Below are positions 1-7,933 of a DNA stretch of 21,476 nt, piece by piece. How positions within the stretch are numbered: position 1 is the first letter of the stretch; every line of letters starts with the position of its first letter. The translations under genes and the position numbers were made by a program. Origin of the DNA: Pseudomonadota bacterium. Lineage in GTDB: Bacteria > Pseudomonadota > Gammaproteobacteria > UBA4575. Where the stretch lies: NCBI GenBank assembly GCA_009839635.1, contig VXPJ01000017.1, positions 1 through 21,476 on the forward strand, in the 5' to 3' direction. The notes under the pieces are model-generated. The model did no database searches, was not told the origin of the DNA, and saw nothing but the letters and a program-made list of their open reading frames with translations.

Positions 1-2031
1 GTGCAGATCAGGCGGGGAGCCCAGGTGCTGGATGCAGACCTGCTGCACTACCAGGAACACGACCAAACAGTACAGGCGCATGGCGATGTGCGCATTGAAG
101 ATGGGGAGTGGGTCATGGAAGGCGCGGAAGCACAGCTCAACCTCGATACCGGCTACTTTAAATCGGATTCCATCGCTTACCGATACAAACCGTTGCTTGC
201 ACGCGGCCGAGCAGACCACATCGAACGGACCTCCAGGGATTTTGCCTACCTGGAAAACACAACCTACACAACCTGCGCAGAAGGAGACGACTCATGGGAG
301 CTTGCAGCCGGTACACTTGAACTAGACAGGACTTCCGGCGACGGCATCGGGAAAAAGGTCACAGCACGATTCATGGGCATACCTTTTTTTTACACGCCCT
401 GGATACGATTCCCTATCGACGATGCCCGAAAATCAGGATTTCTGGCTCCCACCTTCGGCAATTCCAGTGATTCTGGCCCAACGCTCGAAATCCCCTGGTA
501 CTGGAACATTGCTGCCAACCAAGACGCAATTCTTACGCCCCGTCTGCTCGCAGATCGCGGATTGCAACTGAAATCCAGTTACCGCCACCTCAATCGTGCA
601 GGGCTGGCCCAGTTCGGCGTGGAGTACCTGGATGATCGTGACTTCGATGACGATCGTTATCTGGCATCAATCGAATACCAGGGAGCGCTGACTCCGGGAA
701 TTGAACTGCAGCTTTCGTACAACAGGGCTTCCGACAAGATGTACTTCGAGGACCTCGGTGATGGTCTTGGCCTTAGCAGTACCCAGTACATCGAGCAGTT
801 TGGACGCATGAGCTATCAAGGGCAACACTGGGAACTCACGGCCTTCATGCAGGGCTTCCAGGCGGTAGATTCCAGTTTGAGCAACGAAGAAGAGCCGTTC
901 AAACGACTCCCACAGCTTGAGGTGAACGGGAATTACCTGTCTGCACTGGGCGGCTTTGACTTTTTCATCGAGAACGAATGGGTACGTTTCCAGCATGATG
1001 ACAAAATCGATGGTGAGCGGCTTCATTCGCAGCTTGCCGTTGAACGGCCTTTTGGGAATGCAGCCTATTTTGTCCGCCCCGGCATCCGCCTGGCTCATAC
1101 CCGGTATGACCTGCATCGCAAAGACGGACTCGATGACAAGCCCACGCGAAGCGTACCGAGTATTTACCTGGATACCGGACTGAAATTTGAAAGGGACCTG
1201 AAAGATTCTGCCAATATTCAAAGCCTAGAGCCCAGGATCTATTACCTTCATACTCCGTTTCGCGACCAGGCCGAAATCCCGCTTTTCGACACCAAGGAGT
1301 ACGAATTCGGGTTTGAGCAGCTTTTCCGCAGCAGACGTTTCAGTGGCCACGACCGTATAGGGGAAGCAGACCATCTGAGCGTGGGCGTGACTTCACGAAT
1401 CCTGAACACGACCAGTGGCAGGGAGAAGTTGCGCGCCAGTGTCGGGCGCATTTTCTATTTCCGTGATCGAAAAACGTGGCAGCCGGGTGTGTCAGAGGAG
1501 CGCAGCCCATCCTCGGAGGTCGCTGCGGAACTAAAGCTGGGACTCAGTGAACACTGGGAGGCAATCGGCTCGATCTTGATGGATACCCGTAATGATCGTA
1601 CGCAGAGAAACTCCATACGCTTTCACTACCGCGACGAAAATAACCGGTTACTGAACCTGGCCTACCGTTACCGGCACAAAAGCACAGAGCCGCTCGATCC
1701 GGTAACAAACCGGCAACAAAGCCTCGAGCAATCCGATGTTTCCACGGTGTTGCCCTTGAATAATCACTGGCGTGCAGTCACGCGCTGGAATTATGACTTG
1801 CAGAACAAGCGCAACCTGGAATTGCTTGCCGGGCTTGAGTACGAAACCTGTTGCTGGAAACTTCGTCTGGCAGGAAGACGCTATAGTCAAAATGTAAACG
1901 AGGACTATAATACCAGCATAGAATTCCAGCTCGTCCTGAAAGGCCTGGGACAGATCGGTTCACCCTTGGGTGAATTGCTGAAACGCGGAGTACGCGGGTA
2001 CGATGACAAAGACGATCTAGGTTTTTACTGA
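1..2031 (+). CDS. lptD: LPS-assembly outer-membrane protein LptD, 5'-truncated by the window edge
   Basis: LptD is the beta-barrel of the LptDE translocon that inserts lipopolysaccharide into the outer leaflet of the outer membrane. The frame is open from base 1, and the family's signal peptide and first cysteine region are missing, so the true start lies upstream of the window; the GTG at base 1 is not taken as the start. The visible 676 residues compare with about 780 in E. coli. The first ~90 residues resemble the OstA/LptA-like jellyroll domain (HGDVRIEDGEW, then repeated short beta strands). The rest is rich in aromatic and alternating polar strands typical of a barrel. Cys92 (TTYTTCAEG) and the Cys617-Cys618 pair (YETCCWKLR) match the cysteines that form the inter-domain disulfides needed for function. 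The gene is followed by surA after 41 bases, the common gammaproteobacterial order. Confidence 0.95.
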   Translation: MQIRRGAQVLDADLLHYQEHDQTVQAHGDVRIEDGEWVMEGAEAQLNLDTGYFKSDSIAYRYKPLLARGRADHIERTSRDFAYLENTTYTTCAEGDDSWELAAGTLELDRTSGDGIGKKVTARFMGIPFFYTPWIRFPIDDARKSGFLAPTFGNSSDSGPTLEIPWYWNIAANQDAILTPRLLADRGLQLKSSYRHLNRAGLAQFGVEYLDDRDFDDDRYLASIEYQGALTPGIELQLSYNRASDKMYFEDLGDGLGLSSTQYIEQFGRMSYQGQHWELTAFMQGFQAVDSSLSNEEEPFKRLPQLEVNGNYLSALGGFDFFIENEWVRFQHDDKIDGERLHSQLAVERPFGNAAYFVRPGIRLAHTRYDLHRKDGLDDKPTRSVPSIYLDTGLKFERDLKDSANIQSLEPRIYYLHTPFRDQAEIPLFDTKEYEFGFEQLFRSRRFSGHDRIGEADHLSVGVTSRILNTTSGREKLRASVGRIFYFRDRKTWQPGVSEERSPSSEVAAELKLGLSEHWEAIGSILMDTRNDRTQRNSIRFHYRDENNRLLNLAYRYRHKSTEPLDPVTNRQQSLEQSDVSTVLPLNNHWRAVTRWNYDLQNKRNLELLAGLEYETCCWKLRLAGRRYSQNVNEDYNTSIEFQLVLKGLGQIGSPLGELLKRGVRGYDDKDDLGFY

Positions 2032-2072
2032 AAATTATTCATCCCACCACTGCTGAAACCTTCGATACCAGA

Positions 2073-3359
2073 ATGAAACTCATCACGTACATGCTTGGTG
2101 CCGTGCTGTTGATTGCCGGTGCCAGCGCAAATGCACTTGACCGAATTGTAGCCGTCGTGGAAAACGATGTCGTCATGGAAAGTGAGCTGCGCCAACGCAT
2201 ACAAGCCCTGGTACGCCAATTCAACCAAAACCGCAGCGCACTCCCGCCCAGGGATGTCCTCATTGAGCAAGTACTCCAACGGTTAATCACAGAGCGCTTG
2301 CAACTGCAGCTTGCCGAGCGCCGCGGGATACAGATCGATGTACTCACGCTGGACCAGGCAATGCGCAGCCTGGCAAAACGCAACAACATGAACCTTGAGC
2401 AGTTTCGCGATACGCTGCTGCAACAGGGATTGGATTATGCGGTGTTCAGGAATCAGATCAGGGATGAGATGATCATAGAGCAGTTGCGCAAACGCATCAT
2501 TGATCAAAATATCCAGATATCAGAAACCGAAATCGAAGAGTTGCTCAATCGGTCGGAAGGCGAGTTGTTGCAAAAAGAACATGAATATCATGTTGCACAC
2601 ATACTGATTGCAGTCCCGGAGGGCCCGAAACCGGATCAAATCGAAAATGCCGCAAACCGTGCTACTTCAGTGTACGAGCGTGCCGTATCCGGAAGCAATT
2701 TCACCCAGCTCGCCATTGCTGCTTCCGATGCCCAGGATGCACTCCAGGGTGGTGATCTAGGTTGGCGTGACAGGGCTCAACTGCCGCAGATTTTCTTGCA
2801 GCAGATCAACCAGATGAGCCCGGGTGAAATAAGCAAAATCATCCAGAGCCCTTCAGGTTTCCATATTTTCAAGCTTTTAGACCTACGAGAAGTGCAAAAG
2901 GAAACCATGATTGACCAAGTGCTGGCGCGCCATATCCTGATCCGCACCAATGCCTTGTTGTCCGACGAAGCTGCCGAGACAAAACTGAAAGGCATCAAGT
3001 CCAGGGTAGAGGCAGGCGAGGATTTTGGTGAGCTCGCCAAAGAATACTCCGAGGACCTGGGCAGCGCTTTCAACGGTGGGCAACTGGGATGGTCCGTCTC
3101 GGGCACTTTTGTACCTGAGTTCAAGGGAGTTGTTGACAATCTGGAACCCAAGCAGATCAGTGAGCCGTTTCGAACGCAGTTCGGCTGGCACATCGTGCAA
3201 TTGCTGGACGTGCGCAAACATGACAATACTCAGGAAGCAATCCGCGCCAAAGCCCTGGCACAAATCAGGCAAAGAAAAATCGAGGAAGAAACCGAATTGT
3301 GGCTAAGACGGCTTCGCGATGAGAGTTATATAGAGAATCGGTTGCGCTCCTCTAACTGA
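2073..3359 (+). CDS. surA: Periplasmic chaperone / peptidyl-prolyl isomerase SurA
   Basis: SurA escorts unfolded outer-membrane proteins, LptD among them, through the periplasm to the BAM complex. The 428 residues equal the E. coli length. A signal peptide covers residues 1 to about 21 (MKLITYMLGAVLLIAGASANA, cleaved before LDRIVAVVENDVV). The SurA N-domain follows to about residue 165. Two parvulin-type rotamase domains come next: the first begins near EYHVAHILIAV and includes QGGDLGW, the second begins near VLARHILIRTNAL and includes NGGQLGW and FGWHIVQLL. A short C-terminal helix (ETELWLRRLRDESYIENR) ends the protein. It probably shares a transcript with lptD upstream and pdxA 38 bases downstream. 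No strong Shine-Dalgarno sequence precedes the ATG at 2073, but the signal peptide fixes the start. Confidence 0.97.
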   Translation: MKLITYMLGAVLLIAGASANALDRIVAVVENDVVMESELRQRIQALVRQFNQNRSALPPRDVLIEQVLQRLITERLQLQLAERRGIQIDVLTLDQAMRSLAKRNNMNLEQFRDTLLQQGLDYAVFRNQIRDEMIIEQLRKRIIDQNIQISETEIEELLNRSEGELLQKEHEYHVAHILIAVPEGPKPDQIENAANRATSVYERAVSGSNFTQLAIAASDAQDALQGGDLGWRDRAQLPQIFLQQINQMSPGEISKIIQSPSGFHIFKLLDLREVQKETMIDQVLARHILIRTNALLSDEAAETKLKGIKSRVEAGEDFGELAKEYSEDLGSAFNGGQLGWSVSGTFVPEFKGVVDNLEPKQISEPFRTQFGWHIVQLLDVRKHDNTQEAIRAKALAQIRQRKIEEETELWLRRLRDESYIENRLRSSN

Positions 3360-3397
3360 CCCCGGCTTCCAAGCCACCTGCATCTGTCGACAGCGCC

Positions 3398-4420
3398 ATG
3401 CAACCCGTCCCCCGCATTGCTGTAACGCCTGGCGAGCCTGCCGGCATCGGACCGGAAATCGTGCTCAAGCTCGCCCAGCAGGCACTTGCATTTGAGATCG
3501 TAGCTGTTGCCAGCAAAGTGCTGTTGGAAAGTCTTGCCAGGCAACTGCGTATAGACGTGTCTGTAAGCATCTTCAACCCGGAGGATATACCAGCACCCCA
3601 TAATCCCGGCCAGCTCAAGGTTGTCGACATCCCGGTCCCGAATCAGGTTATTCCAGGAGAGCCGGATGTCGAAAATTCGAATTACGTCATCGAAACTCAG
3701 AATACTGCGATTGTGCTTGCCCGGACGGATGTCGGCCAGGCAGTGGCAACAGGCCCTGTACAAAAAAGCATCATCAACGAAGCAGGCATTTTTTTTTCAG
3801 GGCATACAGAATTTTTCGCTGAGAGAACAGGAGGCTGTCCGGTCATGCTGCTCAGCAATGAGATGGGCAGCACAGGAACAGCACAAGTTCTCCGTGTGGC
3901 ACTCATGACCACTCATCTGGCAGTTGCTGATGTGCCTGCCCAGATCACGGTGCAGCGCATTGAAGAGGTGCTGGGGGTCTTGCATCACGATTTGATTAAC
4001 CGGTTCGGCATCGAAAACCCGCACATCAGCGTATGCGGATTGAACCCTCATGCAGGCGAGGATGGGCATCTGGGGTCCGAGGAAAAGGAAATCATTGGCC
4101 CGGCGCTTGACAGGCTTCGCAAACAAGGCTTGCAGCTAGAGGGGCCAATACCTGCCGACACAGCCTTTGCCCGGGGGAATCCCTGCACGAGAGACGTTAT
4201 CGTCGTAATGTACCATGACCAGGGTTTGCCCGTGATAAAGTACGGCGACTTTGGAAACATTGTTAACGTAACGCTGGGCCTGCCCCTGATTCGTACTTCT
4301 GTGGATCACGGCACTGCACTGGATATTGCAGGACAAGGGATTGCAGATGCTGGTAGCATCCGCGTAGCAGCAGAGATGGCCGCTAAACTGACGGCCACTG
4401 CCCCAAGCAAGTCAGCATAA
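3398..4420 (+). CDS. pdxA: 4-hydroxythreonine-4-phosphate dehydrogenase PdxA
   Basis: PdxA oxidises 4-phosphohydroxy-L-threonine in the cytosol; the product condenses with deoxyxylulose phosphate through PdxJ to give pyridoxine 5'-phosphate (vitamin B6). At 340 residues it has a typical full length. The N-terminal signature TPGEPAGIGPEI (residues 10-21) is characteristic. His136 lies in SGHTEFFAE, the substrate-binding stretch. The three metal-ligand histidines of the family appear as His173 (MTTHLAV), His218 (GLNPHAGEDGH) and His273 (MYHDQGLPVIK). The C-terminal TLGLPLIRTSVDHGTALDIAG block is also conserved. It sits between surA and rsmA as in E. coli, except that an extra gene intervenes before rsmA. 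The start ATG at 3398 places the conserved RIAVTPGEP at the usual distance from the N-terminus. Confidence 0.97.
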   Translation: MQPVPRIAVTPGEPAGIGPEIVLKLAQQALAFEIVAVASKVLLESLARQLRIDVSVSIFNPEDIPAPHNPGQLKVVDIPVPNQVIPGEPDVENSNYVIETQNTAIVLARTDVGQAVATGPVQKSIINEAGIFFSGHTEFFAERTGGCPVMLLSNEMGSTGTAQVLRVALMTTHLAVADVPAQITVQRIEEVLGVLHHDLINRFGIENPHISVCGLNPHAGEDGHLGSEEKEIIGPALDRLRKQGLQLEGPIPADTAFARGNPCTRDVIVVMYHDQGLPVIKYGDFGNIVNVTLGLPLIRTSVDHGTALDIAGQGIADAGSIRVAAEMAAKLTATAPSKSA

Positions 4421-4457
4421 GAATGCAGATCAACCACTTTCATCCCAACAAGGGCAG

Positions 4458-5036
4458 ATGAGTCACTCAAGAAAATCCACACTGCTTGCAGTGCTGCTGG
4501 TCTGTTGCTGCATCCCCGCCGCGTATCCCGTGGACCTGGGCCGCTTCATTACAATTTCCAGCACCGAAGAATTTGAGTTGCTTCATGGTGGCGAGCTTGC
4601 ATTCAAGTTCAAACCCCTTTCCAGCAAAGCGCAAGCACTGGAAATCACAAAAGATGCCTCAGCCCTGGGCGTTATCCACCTGGGCCAGCTTCTGCTCAGG
4701 GAAAACTCTACTACACTGGCAGCCTTGCGCAGCATTGCGAACCAGATCGGGAAAAGTCTGGAGTTGCGGTTTGGTGTAATCACGGATTCAACAACATCGG
4801 ATGTCTTAAAGGAGAGCAAGCAGCTCCTGCTTTACCATCCGAATATCACCATTACCCTCACCCTGGTAAAACCGGTCGAGCAGGAACACTATGAAATTGT
4901 CTGTACATATGCTGTTCGAGAAACGAAAACCCGGACCCCCGACCCCATCGGGGGCACGCAGCCTGTACAAGCAGCAGCAAGCACAGAACCTGCCCCGCCC
5001 GCAACACCTGCTGGAAAACCGACGCGTCAGAATTGA
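4458..5036 (+). CDS. Exported protein of unknown function between pdxA and rsmA
   Basis: I do not recognise this 192-residue protein. Residues 1 to about 24 look like a signal peptide: basic MSHSRKS, then a hydrophobic core STLLAVLLVCCCIPAAY. Three consecutive cysteines lie in the core, but the bases of a lipobox are not met (LLVC rather than L-A/S-G/A-C), so a soluble periplasmic product is more likely than a lipoprotein. The body (about residues 25-150) is mixed alpha/beta with a helix around TTLAALRSIANQIGKSLELRF and a strand-rich stretch NITITLTLVKP. The last ~35 residues are rich in Pro, Thr and Ala and look disordered. An AAGGG lies 3 bases before the ATG at 4458, which is close for a ribosome site. 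The gene is 37 bases after pdxA and 123 before rsmA, so it is probably cotranscribed. E. coli has no gene in this slot. The coding assignment rests on the signal peptide, the single long frame and operon fit. Confidence 0.7.
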   Translation: MSHSRKSTLLAVLLVCCCIPAAYPVDLGRFITISSTEEFELLHGGELAFKFKPLSSKAQALEITKDASALGVIHLGQLLLRENSTTLAALRSIANQIGKSLELRFGVITDSTTSDVLKESKQLLLYHPNITITLTLVKPVEQEHYEIVCTYAVRETKTRTPDPIGGTQPVQAAASTEPAPPATPAGKPTRQN

Positions 5037-5159
5037 CTTGCCGCTTCAGGGTATACCGTGCCCAGTAGGCTACAGCCTTTCCCACAGGCAGCTATCATGT
5101 ATGCCTTTAAGCCGGCCAAGATAAGACAGAGTCTTGGGTAAGTTGCCAAGGAACCAGCA

Positions 5160-5939
5160 GTGGCCATGAAACTCAACAAACGTCTGGGACAACATCTGCT
5201 CACAGACAAAACCGCGATCTCAGCGATAACACAGGCCATAGCTCCTGCCCTAAAACAGAACATTTGTGAAATTGGCCCTGGACTCGGCGCCATCACCCTG
5301 CCTGTACTGAAAGCGGCAGGTGCCATGCACGCTATCGAAATTGATCAAGCCCTGTCTGAAGAACTGCTCAAGCAATGCCAGGGGGTCGGAACATTAACCT
5401 TGCATCAGGGTGATGTTTTGAAGTTCGACTTTCATCGCCTGGCCAAGCCAGACCGGGCGATTCGGCTGATTGGCAATTTGCCTTACAATATTTCAACCCC
5501 CCTGTTGTTTCACCTGTTGCAATTTTCCGAGGTGATTTCCGACATGCATTTCATGCTTCAGAAAGAAGTTGCCGAAAGAATCACGGCAGCACCAAAAGCC
5601 TCTGAGTACAGTCGGCTTAGCGTGATCATGCAGAGCCACCACAAAGTGGAAAACCTGTTTGACATAGCACCTCATATGTTCTCACCGCCGCCCAAAGTAA
5701 CCTCATGCTTCATACGCATACGGCCGGACCCAGCCACTTTGAGAAAGATCCGTAACCGGACGCTGTTCGATCAACTGGTGAAGGCTGCCTTCCAGCAAAG
5801 ACGGAAAACAATCAAAAACAGCCTGGCAAAAGATGTTACGGAAAAAGAGCTGCAACGGGCTGGCATTGACCCCCGCAATCGCCCACAGGAAATATCCGTG
5901 CAACAGTACATAAATCTTGCCAACCTGCTCTCGGGGTGA
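5160..5939 (+). CDS. rsmA: 16S rRNA adenine(1518/1519)-N6 dimethyltransferase RsmA (KsgA)
   Basis: RsmA dimethylates two adjacent adenines in the 3'-terminal hairpin of 16S rRNA late in small-subunit assembly, using S-adenosylmethionine. The protein has 259 residues, near the usual 265-275. The N-terminal RLGQHLLTD corresponds to the family's KRxGQNFL-type entry motif. The SAM-binding motif I is EIGPGLGAIT (from residue 37), the acidic residue of motif II follows in AIEID, and the catalytic motif IV is NLPYN (residues 106-110). The C-terminal domain carries FSPPPKVTSCFIRI and FQQRRKTIKNSL. Two starts are possible: GTG at 5160, 6-7 bases after AAGGA (5148-5152), or ATG at 5166, about 13 bases after it. 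The spacing favours GTG, with only two residues at stake. apaG and apaH follow as in E. coli. Confidence 0.96.
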   Translation: MAMKLNKRLGQHLLTDKTAISAITQAIAPALKQNICEIGPGLGAITLPVLKAAGAMHAIEIDQALSEELLKQCQGVGTLTLHQGDVLKFDFHRLAKPDRAIRLIGNLPYNISTPLLFHLLQFSEVISDMHFMLQKEVAERITAAPKASEYSRLSVIMQSHHKVENLFDIAPHMFSPPPKVTSCFIRIRPDPATLRKIRNRTLFDQLVKAAFQQRRKTIKNSLAKDVTEKELQRAGIDPRNRPQEISVQQYINLANLLSG

Positions 5940-5955
5940 TATGTTTTTTTGAAAC

Positions 5956-5966
5956 ACACTAAGTGT
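5956..5966. promoter_or_regulatory. Small perfect inverted repeat in the rsmA-apaG gap
   Basis: ACACT-A-AGTGT is a perfect palindrome with one central base, 20 bases before the apaG start codon and preceded by a run of seven T. Its central part, ACACnAAGTGT, recurs in the promoter region of gcvH (13570-13580 read on the minus strand). It could be a regulator site, but 5-base arms arise by chance many times in a window this size, so support is weak. Confidence 0.2.
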
Positions 5967-5985
5967 AAATGCATAAACAAGCACT

Positions 5986-6363
5986 GTGGAAAAATCAGAA
6001 ATTCATAATATTGATGTAAGTGTGGACAGTGCATTTATTGAGGCCGACGAGAAGCAAAATAGGTTCGTTTTTGCCTACACAGTAACCATACATAACACAG
6101 GACTTGTACCGGCCAGGCTCATGACACGCCATTGGATCATCACAGATTCCAATGGCAAGACCCAGGAAGTAAAGGGCGAAGGAGTGGTTGGAGAACAGCC
6201 TTATCTGCGTCCTGGCGAGGCCTTTCAATACACCAGCGGAACGATGCTCGAGACACCCGTGGGCACCATGCAAGGGAGCTACCAGATGGTGACTGACGAC
6301 GGCACAGAATTCGATGCAGAAATCAATCCGTTCACCCTGGCTGCACCCCGTGTTTTGCACTAG
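5986..6363 (+). CDS. apaG: ApaG-family protein (Co2+/Mg2+ efflux protein ApaG)
   Basis: ApaG is a small cytosolic protein with a fibronectin-type-III-like beta sandwich. It is linked by annotation to cobalt/magnesium resistance, but its biochemical role is not settled. The 125 residues equal the E. coli length. Family features seen: VFAYTVTIHNTG, LMTRHWIITDSNGKTQEVKGEGVVGEQPYLRPGE (core RHWxITD and VKGEGVVGxQP), the YTSGTMLETPVGTMQGSY block, and the C-terminal FTLAAPRVLH. The start is GTG at 5986: the only nearby ATG (5969) is in another frame and the GTG gives the normal N-terminus. No good Shine-Dalgarno sequence is visible. It sits 46 bases after rsmA, in the conserved rsmA-apaG-apaH order. 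Confidence 0.95.
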   Translation: MEKSEIHNIDVSVDSAFIEADEKQNRFVFAYTVTIHNTGLVPARLMTRHWIITDSNGKTQEVKGEGVVGEQPYLRPGEAFQYTSGTMLETPVGTMQGSYQMVTDDGTEFDAEINPFTLAAPRVLH

Positions 6364-6388
6364 CACATTGCCCCTTGCCTTTTGACTC

Positions 6389-6422
6389 TTGACACTCGGG
6401 AAACACATCTAAACTCTGTGTT
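6389..6422 (+). promoter_or_regulatory. Possible apaH promoter with overlapping inverted repeat
   Basis: The apaG-apaH gap is 151 bases, long for this usually tight pair. It holds TTGACA (6389-6394) followed after 15 bases by TAAACT (6410-6415), a plausible but short-spaced sigma-70 promoter. AACACA (6402-6407) and TGTGTT (6417-6422) form an inverted repeat that encloses the -10 element, so a repressor site is conceivable. This is motif reading only. Confidence 0.3.
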
Positions 6423-6514
6423 GTGATCTGCTAGTGGAGTGCATTGCCTTCGGGCTGCCTTGACCCAAATTGCAAACTTCACGGTTTTTCAATACTGCAA
6501 GCTGAAGCTCAGTC

Positions 6515-7387
6515 ATGGCTATCTACGCTATAGGAGATGTGCAGGGCTGCTTTGATGAACTGACTGCACTTGTCGAGAAAATTGAATTTGATCCGAAGTC
6601 TGATGAGCTGTGGTTTGTCGGCGACCTGGTGAATCGGGGCCCTAAATCACTTGAAACACTGCGCTGGGTCAAGTCGTTGGGCGGGTTGGCCACCACCGTA
6701 CTAGGCAACCACGATCTTCACCTGCTGGCGGCCCACGCAAAGATAAAGCCAACTACAGAATCCAGCAGCCTCAATGCAATCCTCGATGCCAGCGATGCAG
6801 ACGAACTTGTTGACTGGCTGAGACAGCGCCCCCTGATACATTTTGACAGCAAGCTCAATATCGCCATGGTGCATGCAGGGGTTGTTCCTCAGTGGAGCAT
6901 TGAGAATGCGATCGCGCATGCGCACGAAGTAGAAAGGGTTCTCCGTTCCGGAAATTACATGGACTTTTTAAATAACATGTATGGGGACCGGCCCAAGCAA
7001 TGGGACGAAACTCTGAGCGGGTGGGAACGATTGCGCGTGATCACCAACTCGTTCACACGGCTGCGCTACTGTGATCCCCAAGGTGTAATGAGCCTGGCGG
7101 AAAAAGGGCCGCCGGGCACACAAGGGCCAGGAGTACAGCCTTGGTACGAGGTGAATTCACGAAAAAGCAAAGATACCACCATCGTGTTTGGACACTGGTC
7201 CACACTGGGTTATCAGGATAAAAATAACGTCATCGCCACTGACACAGGATGTCTTTGGGGCGGAGCCCTGACGGCTGTAAATATCAGTGGGACCGAAAAC
7301 AGGAAATACCAGATTGCATGTGAGGCCAAGCGGGCCATTCCGGCCATGGCATCCTTGCACCCCGGCTCTTCCGCTACCCAGGACTGA
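6515..7387 (+). CDS. apaH: Symmetrical bis(5'-nucleosyl)-tetraphosphatase ApaH
   Basis: ApaH hydrolyses diadenosine tetraphosphate symmetrically to two ADP, and can also remove Np4-type caps from RNA 5' ends in bacteria where this has been tested. The 290 residues are close to the family length of about 270-290. It belongs to the metallophosphatase (PPP) superfamily: motif 1 GDVQG (residues 7-11), motif 2 GDLVNRGP (36-43), motif 3 GNHD (64-67), the histidine of MVHAGVVP, and GHWSTLG near the C-terminus. The Q in GDVQG, where E. coli has H, is common in ApaH of other gammaproteobacteria. The last ~30 residues (EAKRAIPAMASLHPG onward) are a loose tail. The gene converges on folA, leaving 33 bases with no evident terminator hairpin. 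Confidence 0.96.
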   Translation: MAIYAIGDVQGCFDELTALVEKIEFDPKSDELWFVGDLVNRGPKSLETLRWVKSLGGLATTVLGNHDLHLLAAHAKIKPTTESSSLNAILDASDADELVDWLRQRPLIHFDSKLNIAMVHAGVVPQWSIENAIAHAHEVERVLRSGNYMDFLNNMYGDRPKQWDETLSGWERLRVITNSFTRLRYCDPQGVMSLAEKGPPGTQGPGVQPWYEVNSRKSKDTTIVFGHWSTLGYQDKNNVIATDTGCLWGGALTAVNISGTENRKYQIACEAKRAIPAMASLHPGSSATQD

Positions 7388-7420
7388 CCTGGACTTTGGC
7401 TAATGAGCCGCTGAGACCGG

Positions 7421-7933
7421 TCAGTTCCTTATGCTGCCACCGGTTCGCAGGTACTCGACATATTCCAGGTCATAGCAGTTTTTCTCGTCCTTGGGGCGAA
7501 ATTCACGGTGTACCTCCTGCCAGTGACCTTCATCCCATTGCGGGAAATAGGTATCCCCTTCCAGATCTGCGTGCACGAATGTAAGGTACAGTTGCTGTGC
7601 GATGGGCAACACAAGCGCATGAACTTCGGCCCCGCCGATGACGAATATCTTTTCCGACCCCGCTAGCAGGGCCTCTGCCTCTTCCCAGCAGGCCACAACA
7701 TCACAGCCCTTGGCAAGGTAATCCCTGTTTCGGGTAAGCACCACATGCCGTCGACCCGGCAATACACCCGGCAGCGACTCAAAGGTTTTTCGCCCCATTA
7801 CCATGGGGTAGCCCATGGTGATCTTTTTGAAGCGCTGCAGGTCTGCAGGTAAATGCCAGGGCATCGCATTGCTTTTCCCAATGACACCCTGATGAGTCAT
7901 GGCGGCAATTACAATAATCTCCGCATCCGGCAC
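7421..7933 (-). CDS. folA: Dihydrofolate reductase FolA
   Basis: DHFR reduces dihydrofolate to tetrahydrofolate with NADPH and recycles the dihydrofolate that ThyA produces. The protein has 170 residues, the usual size. Seen in order: IVIAAMTHQGVIGKSNAMPWHLPADLQRFK (the Met20-loop region with the substrate-contacting Asp in LPADL), VMGRKTFESLPG, GRRHVVLTRN, and the NADPH-binding IFVIGGAEV followed by the LTFVHADLEGDTYFP strand. The start is GTG at 7933-7931, whose G is also the last base of the thyA TAG stop, a one-base overlap that implies translational coupling. It is the last gene of the lgt-thyA-folA operon, so a transcript would run on toward the convergent apaH. Confidence 0.96.
   Translation of the reverse strand: MPDAEIIVIAAMTHQGVIGKSNAMPWHLPADLQRFKKITMGYPMVMGRKTFESLPGVLPGRRHVVLTRNRDYLAKGCDVVACWEEAEALLAGSEKIFVIGGAEVHALVLPIAQQLYLTFVHADLEGDTYFPQWDEGHWQEVHREFRPKDEKNCYDLEYVEYLRTGGSIRN

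Noticed and set aside
667..1221. 184-codon open frame on the minus strand opposite lptD
   Set aside because: It lies wholly within a clear LptD barrel frame, and its protein has no family features; it is a by-product of the codon use of the real gene.
2777..3763. Several minus-strand open frames of 90-150 codons opposite surA and pdxA
   Set aside because: They overlap genes supported by strong motifs, have Ser/Arg-rich compositions typical of antisense frames, and show no ribosome sites.
5070..5081. AGGCT-AC-AGCCT inverted repeat between the unknown gene and rsmA, considered as a terminator
   Set aside because: A 2-base loop is too small for this stem, and there is no adequate T-tract.
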